Assembly (NCBI GenBank): GCA_000432135.1
Contig: HF990539.1
Coordinates: 43,912-49,404, forward strand
Reading direction: 5' to 3'
Source: Firmicutes bacterium CAG:124
GTDB lineage: Bacteria > Bacillota > Clostridia > Oscillospirales > Oscillospiraceae
DNA: 5,493 nt
Position 1 is the first letter of the stretch. Each line of letters starts with the position of its first letter. Both the position numbers and the translations under genes were made by a program. The notes under the pieces are model-generated. The model saw only the letters and a list, made by a program, of their open reading frames with translations. It was not told the origin of the DNA and ran no database searches. Shown here piece after piece: positions 1-5,337 of this stretch.

Positions 1-820
1 AACAACCCCGGCGCCCGCGGATACAACCGCGGAAAATTTCAAGATTCGAGCGGTCATGGACGATCTGGGTCGACGGAACGATGGTCTTCGTCGGAAAATA
101 TGCCGTATTCATATCCTGCACAATGCGCTTTTTGACGCGCTCCGGCGCGCCGGGTTCTGGCGTGATGGCGGCAAGCGTTCCGTCTTCATGATAGGTATGC
201 GTGTAAAAAGACGGCACATAGACGCCCTCGATTTTCGCGACCTCATGCAAGAATTCCAGCTTTGTCAGCCCCTGCTTTTTTGCGGCGCGGTAGCATTCGA
301 TGATCTCCGGCGTGCTTTCCTCCCCTTCTCCGACGGAAAAGAAGTCAATAAAATCCGCCAGCGGCTCCGGGTTGACCGCACAGACGCCGCCGGCAAAAAC
401 GATATTTTCCAGTCCGCCGCGGTCTTTGGACAGCAGCGGGATCTGCGCCAGTTCCAGCATATTCAGGACATTTGAATAGCACATCTCATAGCCGAGCGTG
501 AACGCGACCAGATCAAAATCCCTGACCGCGTCGTGGCTTTCCAGCGCCCAGAGTGGAAGACCATGCGCGCGCATCTTGTCCTCCATATCGCCCCACGGCG
601 CAAAAACGCGCTCGCACCAGACGCCGGACATCTCGTTCATCACGCCATAGAGGATCCTCATACCGATGTTGGACATACCGATCTCATAGGTGTCCGGGAA
701 ACAGAACGCAACGCGCACATCGACGTCCTTTTTGTCTTTGATGATCTGATTATATTCTCCGCCCACATAGCGTGCCGGCTTCTGGACGCGCATGAGGAGC
801 CTGTGGAACTGATCTGTCAT
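1..820 (-). CDS. B12-binding-type radical SAM protein (TIGR03960-like), N-terminal part, cut by the window edge
   Basis: Open frame on the minus strand from ATG at 820 to the left edge without a stop, giving 273 residues of a longer protein. The start has a good ribosome-binding site (AAGGAAG, about 6 bases upstream). The N-terminus (LLMRVQKPARYVGGEYN) and the FPDTYEIGMSNIG segment match what I recall of TIGR03960, an uncharacterised family with a cobalamin-binding-like domain before a radical-SAM domain; its reaction is unknown. In Clostridia it usually precedes a TIGR03936 partner, ribonuclease G and rplU, which would lie beyond the left edge. The frame ends just inside the expected iron-sulfur motif: EIFRGCIRG is normal, but the second cysteine of CX3CX2C reads Arg (C266, R270, C273). 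This may be real or an edge error. Family assignment is fairly sure; function is not known. Confidence 0.85.
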   Translation of the reverse strand, partial: MTDQFHRLLMRVQKPARYVGGEYNQIIKDKKDVDVRVAFCFPDTYEIGMSNIGMRILYGVMNEMSGVWCERVFAPWGDMEDKMRAHGLPLWALESHDAVRDFDLVAFTLGYEMCYSNVLNMLELAQIPLLSKDRGGLENIVFAGGVCAVNPEPLADFIDFFSVGEGEESTPEIIECYRAAKKQGLTKLEFLHEVAKIEGVYVPSFYTHTYHEDGTLAAITPEPGAPERVKKRIVQDMNTAYFPTKTIVPSTQIVHDRSNLEIFRGCIRGRRGC

Positions 821-852
821 GAATAGCTTCCTTCTCTTTTGTGATTCACTCT

Positions 853-881
853 ATTGTACCTGTTCGCGCCGGAAAAAGCAA
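853..881 (-). promoter_or_regulatory. Likely sigma-A promoter of the radical SAM gene
   Basis: On the minus strand, TTGCTT (881-876) is followed after 17 bases by TACAAT (858-853). The -10 matches the consensus at 5 of 6 positions, the -35 at 3 of 6. It lies in the 88-base gap between the M50 gene and the radical SAM gene, about 33 bases before the latter's start codon. This suggests the radical SAM gene can be transcribed independently of the M50 gene. No convincing terminator separates the two, so read-through is also possible. Confidence 0.5.
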
Positions 882-908
882 CAAAAAGCTTGCCGGTTTC
901 CCCACTGT

Positions 909-1478
909 TCACTGCACCGCATCCGTACGTCTTGCAAGCATCAGCAGGCGCACGGTCAGATAGGCCGCCGTTCCAAGCGGCCAGAGTCCTGACTTCCTGA
1001 AAAAAGTCAGGAACACGCCGATCAGCAGCAGAACCGCGCAGGCTGCGAAGCTGACGATCTCCGAAATATGCTCCGCCTGTGTGATCGGCAGCCGCGCCAG
1101 CAGCGCGCAGCGGAGCACCCGCCCGCCGTCCAGCGGCCAGACCGGCAGCAGATTATAGATCCCCAGCATCAGACTGTATGCGGCAAAGGAAGGCCGCTGC
1201 ATACAAAATGCTGCGCCGCAGATCAAATTGACCAGCGGTCCCGCCAGCGCCGAAAGCAGCTCCTGCCGGTAGCCAAGGCCGGACGCCGCGATCTGAAGAT
1301 CTGCAAACCGCAGCGTCAGTCGCCGCACCTGTCCGCCGCAGGCCAGCATCATGACAATGTGCGCCAGTTCATGTACTGCCATCGCGCAGAGGATCGGCAG
1401 CACCGAGCCGCTGCGGTCAAGCGCCGCAAGGACAATTGCAAACATAAAAAAGCCTGGCCGGAGCTCAATCCCCGGCAC
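909..1478 (-). CDS. M50-family site-2 protease, SpoIVFB-like membrane metalloprotease
   Basis: The product has 189 residues and is mostly hydrophobic. The zinc motif HELAH is at residues 36-40, inside a membrane segment. A second conserved stretch, NLLPVWPLDGGR (109-120), supplies the third metal ligand, Asp117. A typical SALAGPLVNL helix lies at 76-85, and further hydrophobic segments are near 8-22 and 141-161. M50 proteases cut substrates within the membrane; in Bacillus, SpoIVFB processes pro-sigma-K during sporulation. Whether this copy does so cannot be told from sequence. The start is GTG at 1478, 14 bases inside the end of the upstream small gene, so translational coupling is likely; the ribosome-binding site is weak (GAG about 9 bases upstream). 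An ATG at 1445 is a poorer start, because the preceding GIELRPGFF resembles the family N-terminus. The protein is compact but carries all catalytic residues. Confidence 0.88.
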   Translation of the reverse strand: MPGIELRPGFFMFAIVLAALDRSGSVLPILCAMAVHELAHIVMMLACGGQVRRLTLRFADLQIAASGLGYRQELLSALAGPLVNLICGAAFCMQRPSFAAYSLMLGIYNLLPVWPLDGGRVLRCALLARLPITQAEHISEIVSFAACAVLLLIGVFLTFFRKSGLWPLGTAAYLTVRLLMLARRTDAVQ

Positions 1479-1731
1479 CGGTCAGAATCTCAAACGAGCC
1501 GGACAGCGCCTCCTGCACGGCCTCTCCTTCCCGCAGCCGTTCCGTCAGTGCTGAAAACGCCTGTACGGTCTTTGTTTTCTGTGCCGCACCGGCAATTTTC
1601 GTGATCGCCGCGTCAACCGCCGGTACGCAGGTCTTGAGCGTCCACACAAGCGCCAGCATCGCCAGCAGCAGATAAAGCCGCGAGATCCCGGCTCCCGCTT
1701 GCCTTTCGTTTTTACCCCTGTTTTCCTTCAT
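1465..1731 (-). CDS. Small single-pass membrane protein upstream of the M50 protease (possible SpoIVFA/M23-type N-terminal domain only)
   Basis: This gene encodes 88 residues. The ATG at 1731 has a strong ribosome-binding site (GAGGAGGTG, 7 bases upstream), so the longer in-frame extension, which runs back through the tRNA in antisense, is rejected. A basic N-terminus (residues 1-19) precedes one hydrophobic segment (about 18-32), then a short helical extracytoplasmic part ending AFSALTERLREGEAVQEAL and a closing Gly/Asp tail. It overlaps the M50 start by 14 bases and forms an operon with it. In many Clostridia an M23-peptidase-like, SpoIVFA/SpoIIQ-like protein sits here; the visible part resembles its membrane-proximal region, but there is no M23 domain. 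It may therefore be a naturally short anchor or regulator of the protease, or a shortened relative. Expression looks real; the function is inferred from position only. Confidence 0.7.
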   Translation of the reverse strand: MKENRGKNERQAGAGISRLYLLLAMLALVWTLKTCVPAVDAAITKIAGAAQKTKTVQAFSALTERLREGEAVQEALSGSFEILTGAGD

Positions 1732-1787
1732 CGCACGCACCTCCTCTGGCAAGCGTATGCGCCAAAAAATATTTTCATGCATCCCTC

Positions 1788-1816
1788 TTGACAAATCACT
1801 GTTTTCTACGTATAAT
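1788..1816 (+). promoter_or_regulatory. Consensus sigma-A promoter of tRNA-Pro
   Basis: TTGACA (1788-1793) and TATAAT (1811-1816) are both perfect matches, separated by exactly 17 bases. Transcription should begin near 1823, about 5 bases before the mature tRNA. Perfect boxes fit a strongly expressed stable-RNA gene. Confidence 0.92.
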
Positions 1817-1827
1817 ATCCAAGCTGA

Positions 1828-1904
1828 CGGGGTGTGGCGAAGTTTGGTATCGCGCTTGGTTCGGGACCAAGAGGCCTCGGGTTCGAATCCCGACACTCCG
1901 ACCA
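1828..1904 (+). tRNA. tRNA-Pro, anticodon CGG
   Basis: A 77-base tRNA including an encoded CCA (1902-1904). The acceptor stem pairs CGGGGTG (1828-1834) with CACTCCG (1894-1900), with one G-T wobble. The anticodon stem is CTTGG/CCAAG (1855-1859/1867-1871), and its loop TTCGGGA (1860-1866) gives anticodon CGG (1862-1864), reading CCG proline codons. The T arm holds the GGTTCGAATCC signature. The discriminator base is A1901. The gene has its own promoter and terminator and appears intact despite being the probable insertion target: the element would replace the 3' end with an identical copy. Confidence 0.97.
1884..1904. other. Probable attachment-site core (attL) in the 3' end of tRNA-Pro
   Basis: This stretch is the T-arm and acceptor 3' half of tRNA-Pro, the usual target of tyrosine integrases. 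An integrase gene lies about 200 bases downstream, and gene content changes here from host-like to mobile. The exact core length is not visible, because the second copy (attR) is not in this window. The call rests on position, not on a seen repeat pair. Confidence 0.5.
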
Positions 1905-1941
1905 AATCCGGCTGAAATCTTTCGATTTCAGCCGGATTTTT
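1904..1941 (+). terminator. Rho-independent terminator of tRNA-Pro
   Basis: A perfect 16-bp inverted repeat (1904-1919 with 1924-1939), with a four-base TTTC loop, runs into a T tract (1937-1941). The stem begins at the last base of the tRNA's CCA, leaving almost no spacer. If integration occurred in the tRNA 3' end, this terminator may be supplied by the element rather than by the ancestral host. Confidence 0.9.
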
Positions 1942-1991
1942 CTGTGTTTTCAGAACTTTTTCCGATGGAGAATTCTGCACATTTTCCGTTT

Positions 1992-2012
1992 GACCCAAAC
2001 GCGACCCAAACG
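1992..2012. repeat. Tandem direct repeat, candidate integrase arm-binding sites
   Basis: GACCCAAACG occurs at 1992-2001 and again at 2003-2012, a period of 11 bases (about one helical turn). The first copy is also part of a small inverted repeat, CGTTTG-ACC-CAAACG (1987-2001). It lies between the tRNA and the integrase gene, where lambda/Tn916-type integrases often have arm-type sites bound by their N-terminal domain. The role is inferred from position and spacing. Confidence 0.45.
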
Positions 2013-2048
2013 GGAATTCGGAGCGGAAAGCGCCGGAAGATAAATTTT

Positions 2049-2079
2049 GCCGCCTGCCGGAGCATTTCCAGCAGGCGGC
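2049..2079. terminator. Strong hairpin after the integrase gene, possible terminator
   Basis: GCCGCCTGC (2049-2057) pairs with GCAGGCGGC (2071-2079); past one C-A mismatch, three more pairs (2059-2061 with 2067-2069) close a five-base loop. It lies 22 bases beyond the integrase stop. On the minus strand the stem is followed by AAAATTTATC, not a clean T tract. On the plus strand a T-rich run begins a few bases later. It could therefore be a weak terminator in either direction, or a structural part of the attachment region. Confidence 0.4.
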
Positions 2080-2101
2080 GTGCGCTTTTCTGTTCTTTTT
2101 T

Positions 2102-3256
2102 TCATCCGACGCTTGCCATGAAACCGCTGATTTTTTGTGCAGCTTCTTTTTTCATGCCTGCCGTGACGTGCGTGTACACGTCCAGCGAAAATTCCGCCGA
2201 GGCATGACCGAGGATCTCTGCGACTGTTTTCGGGTCGATACCGCTTTGGATTGCCAACGTCGAGAACGTGTGTCTGAGGTCATGAAATCTGACGTGTTCC
2301 TCGATCCCAGCTTTTTCGAGCAGTTTCTTATGAATCCGCCCGACGCAGTCCGGACCATACATCCCGCCTGTCTTGGGCGACGGGAACATATACGGACTGA
2401 ACGGGTGATTCTTGCGGTCTTCGACCAGCAGTCGAATTGCTTCGTCGCTGAGATAGATTTCACGAACCGAATTTTCCGTTTTCGGTTCTGTCACGACCAG
2501 CTCGCCCTTGCCGCGCGACACAGATTTGGACACGGTCAGCGTTTTCGTCTGCAAATTGAGGTCGCTCCACAGCAGCGCCACCAGTTCCCCACGTCGCAAT
2601 CCGGTACTCAGTTCCAGATAGAACATCGGCAGGACGCCCCATTCTTCCGCCGCTTTCAGGTAATCCCGAATCTTCTCCGGCGGGATGATCTGCATTTTCT
2701 TCTTCTCTTTTTTGGGCAGGCGGCATCCGTTTGCGGGATTGTACGGAATCAGCCGTTCTGTCACCGCCTGCTCCAAGCATTGCCGCAGCATCGTGTGCAA
2801 CCCTCGGATGGTCTTGTTGCTGAGACTCAGATCGCCCATATTTTCGTACCGCTGCACTCTGCCGTGCGCTTTCGTTTCATTGTAAAATTTCTGGATTTGC
2901 AGCGTCGTAAGTGCTGTCAGCTTGATGTCCCCGATGCACGGCACGATATGCTGGTCGATGTAGTTTTTGTAGTATGCCGCCGTGGACGCTCGGACGGATG
3001 GCTTCGCGTAGTTCTCGTACCAGAGCTGCACCCATTCCCCAACCGTGTAATCCCGGCGCTTCGTCACATCGATCTTCTCAAGCTCCTCCATCGCTTTCTG
3101 GAGCTTTTCCTTGCATTCGCGCCGCGTCCGCGCGAGGACGCTCTTTGCGATTGGTTTCCCCGTTTCCGGATCGATACCCGCCGTGTAGCGCCCTTCCCAG
3201 CGTCCGTCCTTGCGTTTACGGATGTTACCCTCCCCGTTTGCCCGTTTTTTCGCCAT
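2102..3256 (-). CDS. int: Tyrosine-type site-specific integrase (Tn916/lambda Int-like)
   Basis: The product has 384 residues, a normal length for the family. Residues 8-60 form an arm-DNA-binding domain (GNIRKRKDGRWEGRY, then PETGKP), and 70-170 a SAM-like core-binding domain (YTVGEWVQLWYENY). The catalytic domain has all six expected residues: R221 (STGLRRGEL), K259 (EPKTENSVRE), H325 and R328 (HDLRH), H351 (ILGH) and the nucleophile Y361 (DVYTHV). It cuts and rejoins attP and attB for integration, normally needing an excisionase for excision. I chose ATG at 3256 because AAAGGGG lies 7 bases upstream and MAKKRANGEG is a typical N-terminus; an upstream alternative start at 3298 would add 14 residues and lacks such a site. 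The stop is about 200 bases from tRNA-Pro, the presumed target. It appears intact and probably active. Confidence 0.95.
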   Translation of the reverse strand: MAKKRANGEGNIRKRKDGRWEGRYTAGIDPETGKPIAKSVLARTRRECKEKLQKAMEELEKIDVTKRRDYTVGEWVQLWYENYAKPSVRASTAAYYKNYIDQHIVPCIGDIKLTALTTLQIQKFYNETKAHGRVQRYENMGDLSLSNKTIRGLHTMLRQCLEQAVTERLIPYNPANGCRLPKKEKKKMQIIPPEKIRDYLKAAEEWGVLPMFYLELSTGLRRGELVALLWSDLNLQTKTLTVSKSVSRGKGELVVTEPKTENSVREIYLSDEAIRLLVEDRKNHPFSPYMFPSPKTGGMYGPDCVGRIHKKLLEKAGIEEHVRFHDLRHTFSTLAIQSGIDPKTVAEILGHASAEFSLDVYTHVTAGMKKEAAQKISGFMASVG

Positions 3257-3390
3257 CTGTGTTCCCCTTTCCGTTTTGGTAACACAAACAACTACCACAG
3301 AAGAGAGATAAAGTCTAGCAATTTTTTGAAAATTTCGGACATTTTTCAGGAGTTTCCATTTCAGGAAAAAAGCCTATTCTTTGTTTACTG

Positions 3391-3409
3391 CGGCGCAATT
3401 TTTGCGCTG
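3391..3409. repeat. Short hairpin in the gap between relaxase and integrase genes
   Basis: GCGCAA (3393-3398) and TTGCGC (3402-3407) form a perfect 6-bp stem with a three-base loop, extendable by one wobble and one C-G pair. There is no T tract on either strand, so it is not a standard terminator. The gap (3257-3504, about 250 bases) is AT-rich and also holds two copies of TTTCAGGA (3344-3351 and 3359-3366). The integrase promoter must lie in this gap, or transcription comes from the relaxase operon; I see no convincing promoter boxes. No RNA gene is recognisable. Confidence 0.3.
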
Positions 3410-3504
3410 TCAAATTCCCCATCAGCATCCCTTACCGTTCTCGCGCAATCAGAATTATGTAAACTTTCAATTCCATTTGTATTTCGCCACCAGGCATTCT
3501 AAAT

Positions 3505-3843
3505 TTATAGCCTTTGCTCATAGCCCTGCGCCTGCTCATGATCATCCTGCTTATGCCCCAACGCCAGCCGCTTCTGCATGAGCTTTTTGCGGCGCTTGGA
3601 GTCGATACGGATGCCCATTGGATTGCTGGACGGTGCGGCATTATCGCGGAAAATTTTCCCCATCTGGTGGAACAGGCGGACAGTTGAATTCAGAAGATAT
3701 TCGGACGGAAGCCGTGCGAACTGAGAAGTTATGGACGAAATATGCTCATCTGTAAGCAGCGGATTTGCAGAAGTCTGCGCAGAAGATTCTTCAAGCTGGC
3801 AGCGCAAACGCTCCGCTTCCTGAATGATTGCGTTCTTGATGGC
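3505..3843 (-). pseudogene. Out-of-frame C-terminal part of the relaxase
   Basis: Downstream of a 2-base deletion near 3844, the relaxase sequence continues in the +1 frame for 112 codons to TAA at 3505. It starts with AIKNAIIQEAERLRC, the same peptide found in frame in the upstream repeat copy, which proves the frames were once joined. The tail contains MGKIFRDNAAPSSNP and ends near LALGHKQDDHEQAQ, resembling the C-terminus of MobP3 relaxases as I recall them. The only possible internal start is a TTG (3807) without a good ribosome-binding site, so separate translation is unlikely. No recognisable slippery heptamer is at the junction (AAAGAATTGAG), so programmed frameshifting is not favoured. 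The frame is otherwise free of stops, suggesting a recent event or a sequencing error. Confidence 0.75.
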
Positions 3844-4930
3844 TCAATTCTTTCTGCTGTGAGAATGGGTTGTGCTGCCTAGGACGGTTCTTGTAGTAAC
3901 CCTCCAGTGTGTCGCGCAGACCATTCCAGACGGAATAGTACGCCGCCACCTCCGGCAGATTTTCGAGTTCGTCCACGATAGAATCCACTTTGTCTTTCAG
4001 CGGACAGCGCAAACGCTCCGCTTCCTGAATGATGGCGTTCTTGATGGCACGGAATTCTTTCTGCTGCGAGAGTGGATTGTGTTGTCTCGGTTTGCTTTTG
4101 TAGTAGCCCTCCAACGTATCGCGCAGGTCGTTCCAGACGGCATAATACGCAGCAACCTCAGGCAACTTTTCGAGTTCGTCCACGATAGAATCCACTTTGT
4201 CTTTCAGCGGCTTTTTGAGATAGCCATACTGCTTTTTTCCAGTGACTGTGCGCATTTCCAGCGCAAGCTCCAGCGGCTTTTGTTGAATCGCTTCCGGCAG
4301 ATTTTCAACAGTTTCTAGCTGGTCAACAATTCTGCGCATGGTTTCCCGCGCCGCTCCGGTCACGTCTTTATAGGCAATATCTTTTTGAACATAGACCGCT
4401 TTCAACTCGTCCGCATAGATCATATTCGTTAAAACGGACTGCAAATGCAACAGCTTATCTTTCCGCAGAAAGCCGTATTTCGGGTCATCTGACCAGAGCA
4501 TCATGTGAATGTGCGGATGATCGCCTTCGTCATGAAACGCCGCGTACCATCGAAGCTGCGACGGTAGAATCTGCATAGCTTCTGCGAAGTCTGCCTGCTT
4601 GGAGCGCAGCAGCGCCCGCCAGCTTGCAGCGTTATCGTAGCCAAGCCGCGCGGCATCCTCACGCCGAAGGGAGTAAATAATCGTCCAGACATTGCCCTCA
4701 TGCGCTTTCAACTCGCCCAACGTCTTTTCCAGATCAACAGCATCTTCGGCTCCAAACAAGCCGTGTTCTCCGTGCCTTTCTGCTCTCGGACGTGTATCAA
4801 TATAGCGCATATAAATGCTGTCTGCGTTTTCATCCAAAAGCTCCACGCCGTCGCGGGTGGCGATATAATTCATATAACGACCGGCACGTTTTGGATTCAG
4901 AAAGCCTGCTTTCTGAATCAGCTTTGACAT
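3791..4930 (-). CDS. MobP3-type relaxase, catalytic domain intact, C-terminus altered by frameshift and internal duplication
   Basis: The relaxase nicks oriT, stays bound to the 5' end and leads the strand into a recipient through a mating channel provided by another element. Visible: GRYMNYIATRDGVEL near residues 17-31, with candidate nucleophiles Y19 and Y22; then the metal-binding motif HDEGDHPHIH (133-142) with H138, H140 and H142. Residues 241-309 form a helical segment that is repeated from 310. The repeat ends in a frameshift: after QQKE the frame reads LSHQERNHSGSGAFALPA and stops, giving 379 residues instead of a restored 475. ATG at 4930 is preferred: AAAGGGG lies 9 bases upstream, whereas GTG at 4936 leaves only 3 bases. 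It begins 2 bases after the accessory gene's stop, so the two are coupled. Nicking may survive, but loss of the C-terminal region may impair transfer. The MobP3 assignment is from memory of family motifs. Confidence 0.85.
   Translation of the reverse strand: MSKLIQKAGFLNPKRAGRYMNYIATRDGVELLDENADSIYMRYIDTRPRAERHGEHGLFGAEDAVDLEKTLGELKAHEGNVWTIIYSLRREDAARLGYDNAASWRALLRSKQADFAEAMQILPSQLRWYAAFHDEGDHPHIHMMLWSDDPKYGFLRKDKLLHLQSVLTNMIYADELKAVYVQKDIAYKDVTGAARETMRRIVDQLETVENLPEAIQQKPLELALEMRTVTGKKQYGYLKKPLKDKVDSIVDELEKLPEVAAYYAVWNDLRDTLEGYYKSKPRQHNPLSQQKEFRAIKNAIIQEAERLRCPLKDKVDSIVDELENLPEVAAYYSVWNGLRDTLEGYYKNRPRQHNPFSQQKELSHQERNHSGSGAFALPA
3800..4210. repeat. Tandem duplication of a 207-base in-frame segment inside the relaxase gene
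   Basis: Copy A is 4005-4210 and copy B is 3800-4003, separated by one base. The coding period is 69 codons. The first 44 bases of the two copies differ at one place, and the last 44 bases are identical. About 25 substitutions and the 2-base deletion all fall in the central part, so overall identity is roughly 87%. Over 52 compared residues of the segment there are six amino-acid differences, mostly mild (K/N, A/S, D/G, S/N, K/R, L/F). Copy B carries TC where copy A has ACGG (3844-3845), which causes the frameshift. Confidence 0.93.
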
Positions 4931-4932
4931 TT

Positions 4933-5337
4933 TCACACGCCCCTTTCACTCAACAGCACATCTTCAAAATCAATTCTCCCGTTCGTTCTTTTGACTTCAT
5001 CCATACTGAGTCCGCGCATTTTCTGATAGCTCCGGACGTCAATGTCCGTGTCCGAAGCAAGGATATGGTTGTTGACATTCTGCTCAACTGCCAGCTTGAA
5101 AAGCTGCCGTCCAATGCGCTCTGCAAATCGATCCAGCGTTCCGGATAGGATCTGCTGCAAGACTTTTGGAAGGTAACGATCTGCTTTTTCGGCATATAAG
5201 AAGCCGGTATAAAATAAGATTGCTTTTTCAATATACTCGCTGCGGCTCTGGCATTGATCGTCCGCATAACAGTCATCGACGAGCTGCTTACACTCCGGCG
5301 TGATCCAGAGTGCAAATTTTTCTTTTCCTTTTACCAT
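4933..5337 (-). CDS. Ribbon-helix-helix mobilization accessory protein of the relaxase operon
   Basis: The product has 134 residues. Residues 5-47 look like a ribbon-helix-helix DNA-binding domain: beta strand KFALWIT (7-13), helix PECKQLVDDCYADD, turn, then SRSEYIEKAILFYTGFL. The rest is helical and unassigned, with IGRQLFKLAVEQNVNNHIL near 75-93. Small proteins of this kind directly precede MobP3-type relaxases in Clostridia elements; by analogy with MobC/NikA-like proteins they bind oriT, help the relaxase load and may repress the operon. That role is inferred. The ATG at 5337 has GAGGTG 11 bases upstream, a slightly long spacing but the only good site. The TGA at 4933 is 2 bases before the relaxase ATG, and this gene's last codons contain the relaxase ribosome-binding site, so translation is coupled. 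It appears intact. Confidence 0.8.
   Translation of the reverse strand: MVKGKEKFALWITPECKQLVDDCYADDQCQSRSEYIEKAILFYTGFLYAEKADRYLPKVLQQILSGTLDRFAERIGRQLFKLAVEQNVNNHILASDTDIDVRSYQKMRGLSMDEVKRTNGRIDFEDVLLSERGV

Noticed and set aside
1740..1790. Sigma-E-like sporulation promoter (CATACGCT) before the small membrane protein
   Set aside because: The -10-like box is there, but no matching -35 box is found at proper spacing; the match is too weak to report as a feature.
1732..1998. In-frame upstream extension of the small membrane protein (peptide with GVSGFEPEASW)
   Set aside because: It is antisense to tRNA-Pro and its terminator, a well-known source of spurious protein predictions. The real start at 1731 has a strong ribosome-binding site.
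1788..2207. Long plus-strand open frame across the tRNA and the attachment region
   Set aside because: It runs through the tRNA gene and terminator and into the antisense of the integrase, has no ribosome-binding site, and its composition is not protein-like.
3315..3428. Possible 35- to 37-residue basic peptide on the minus strand just before the integrase
   Set aside because: An AAGGG precedes one of its ATGs, but it is too short for an excisionase, has no recognisable helix-turn-helix, and its middle overlaps the hairpin. Conservation would be needed to keep it.
2135..3502. 455-codon plus-strand open frame opposite the integrase
   Set aside because: It is the antisense shadow of the integrase, whose domains and catalytic residues are all present on the other strand. 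The product is rich in Arg, His, Phe and Cys, with no recognisable domain.
3838..3852. Programmed ribosomal frameshift in the relaxase
   Set aside because: No slippery heptamer or adjacent stop-codon context is seen. Direct comparison with repeat copy A shows a simple 2-base loss.
3800..4210. CRISPR or other short-spaced repeat array
   Set aside because: There are only two copies, each over 200 bases, in frame within a coding sequence: it is an intragenic duplication.
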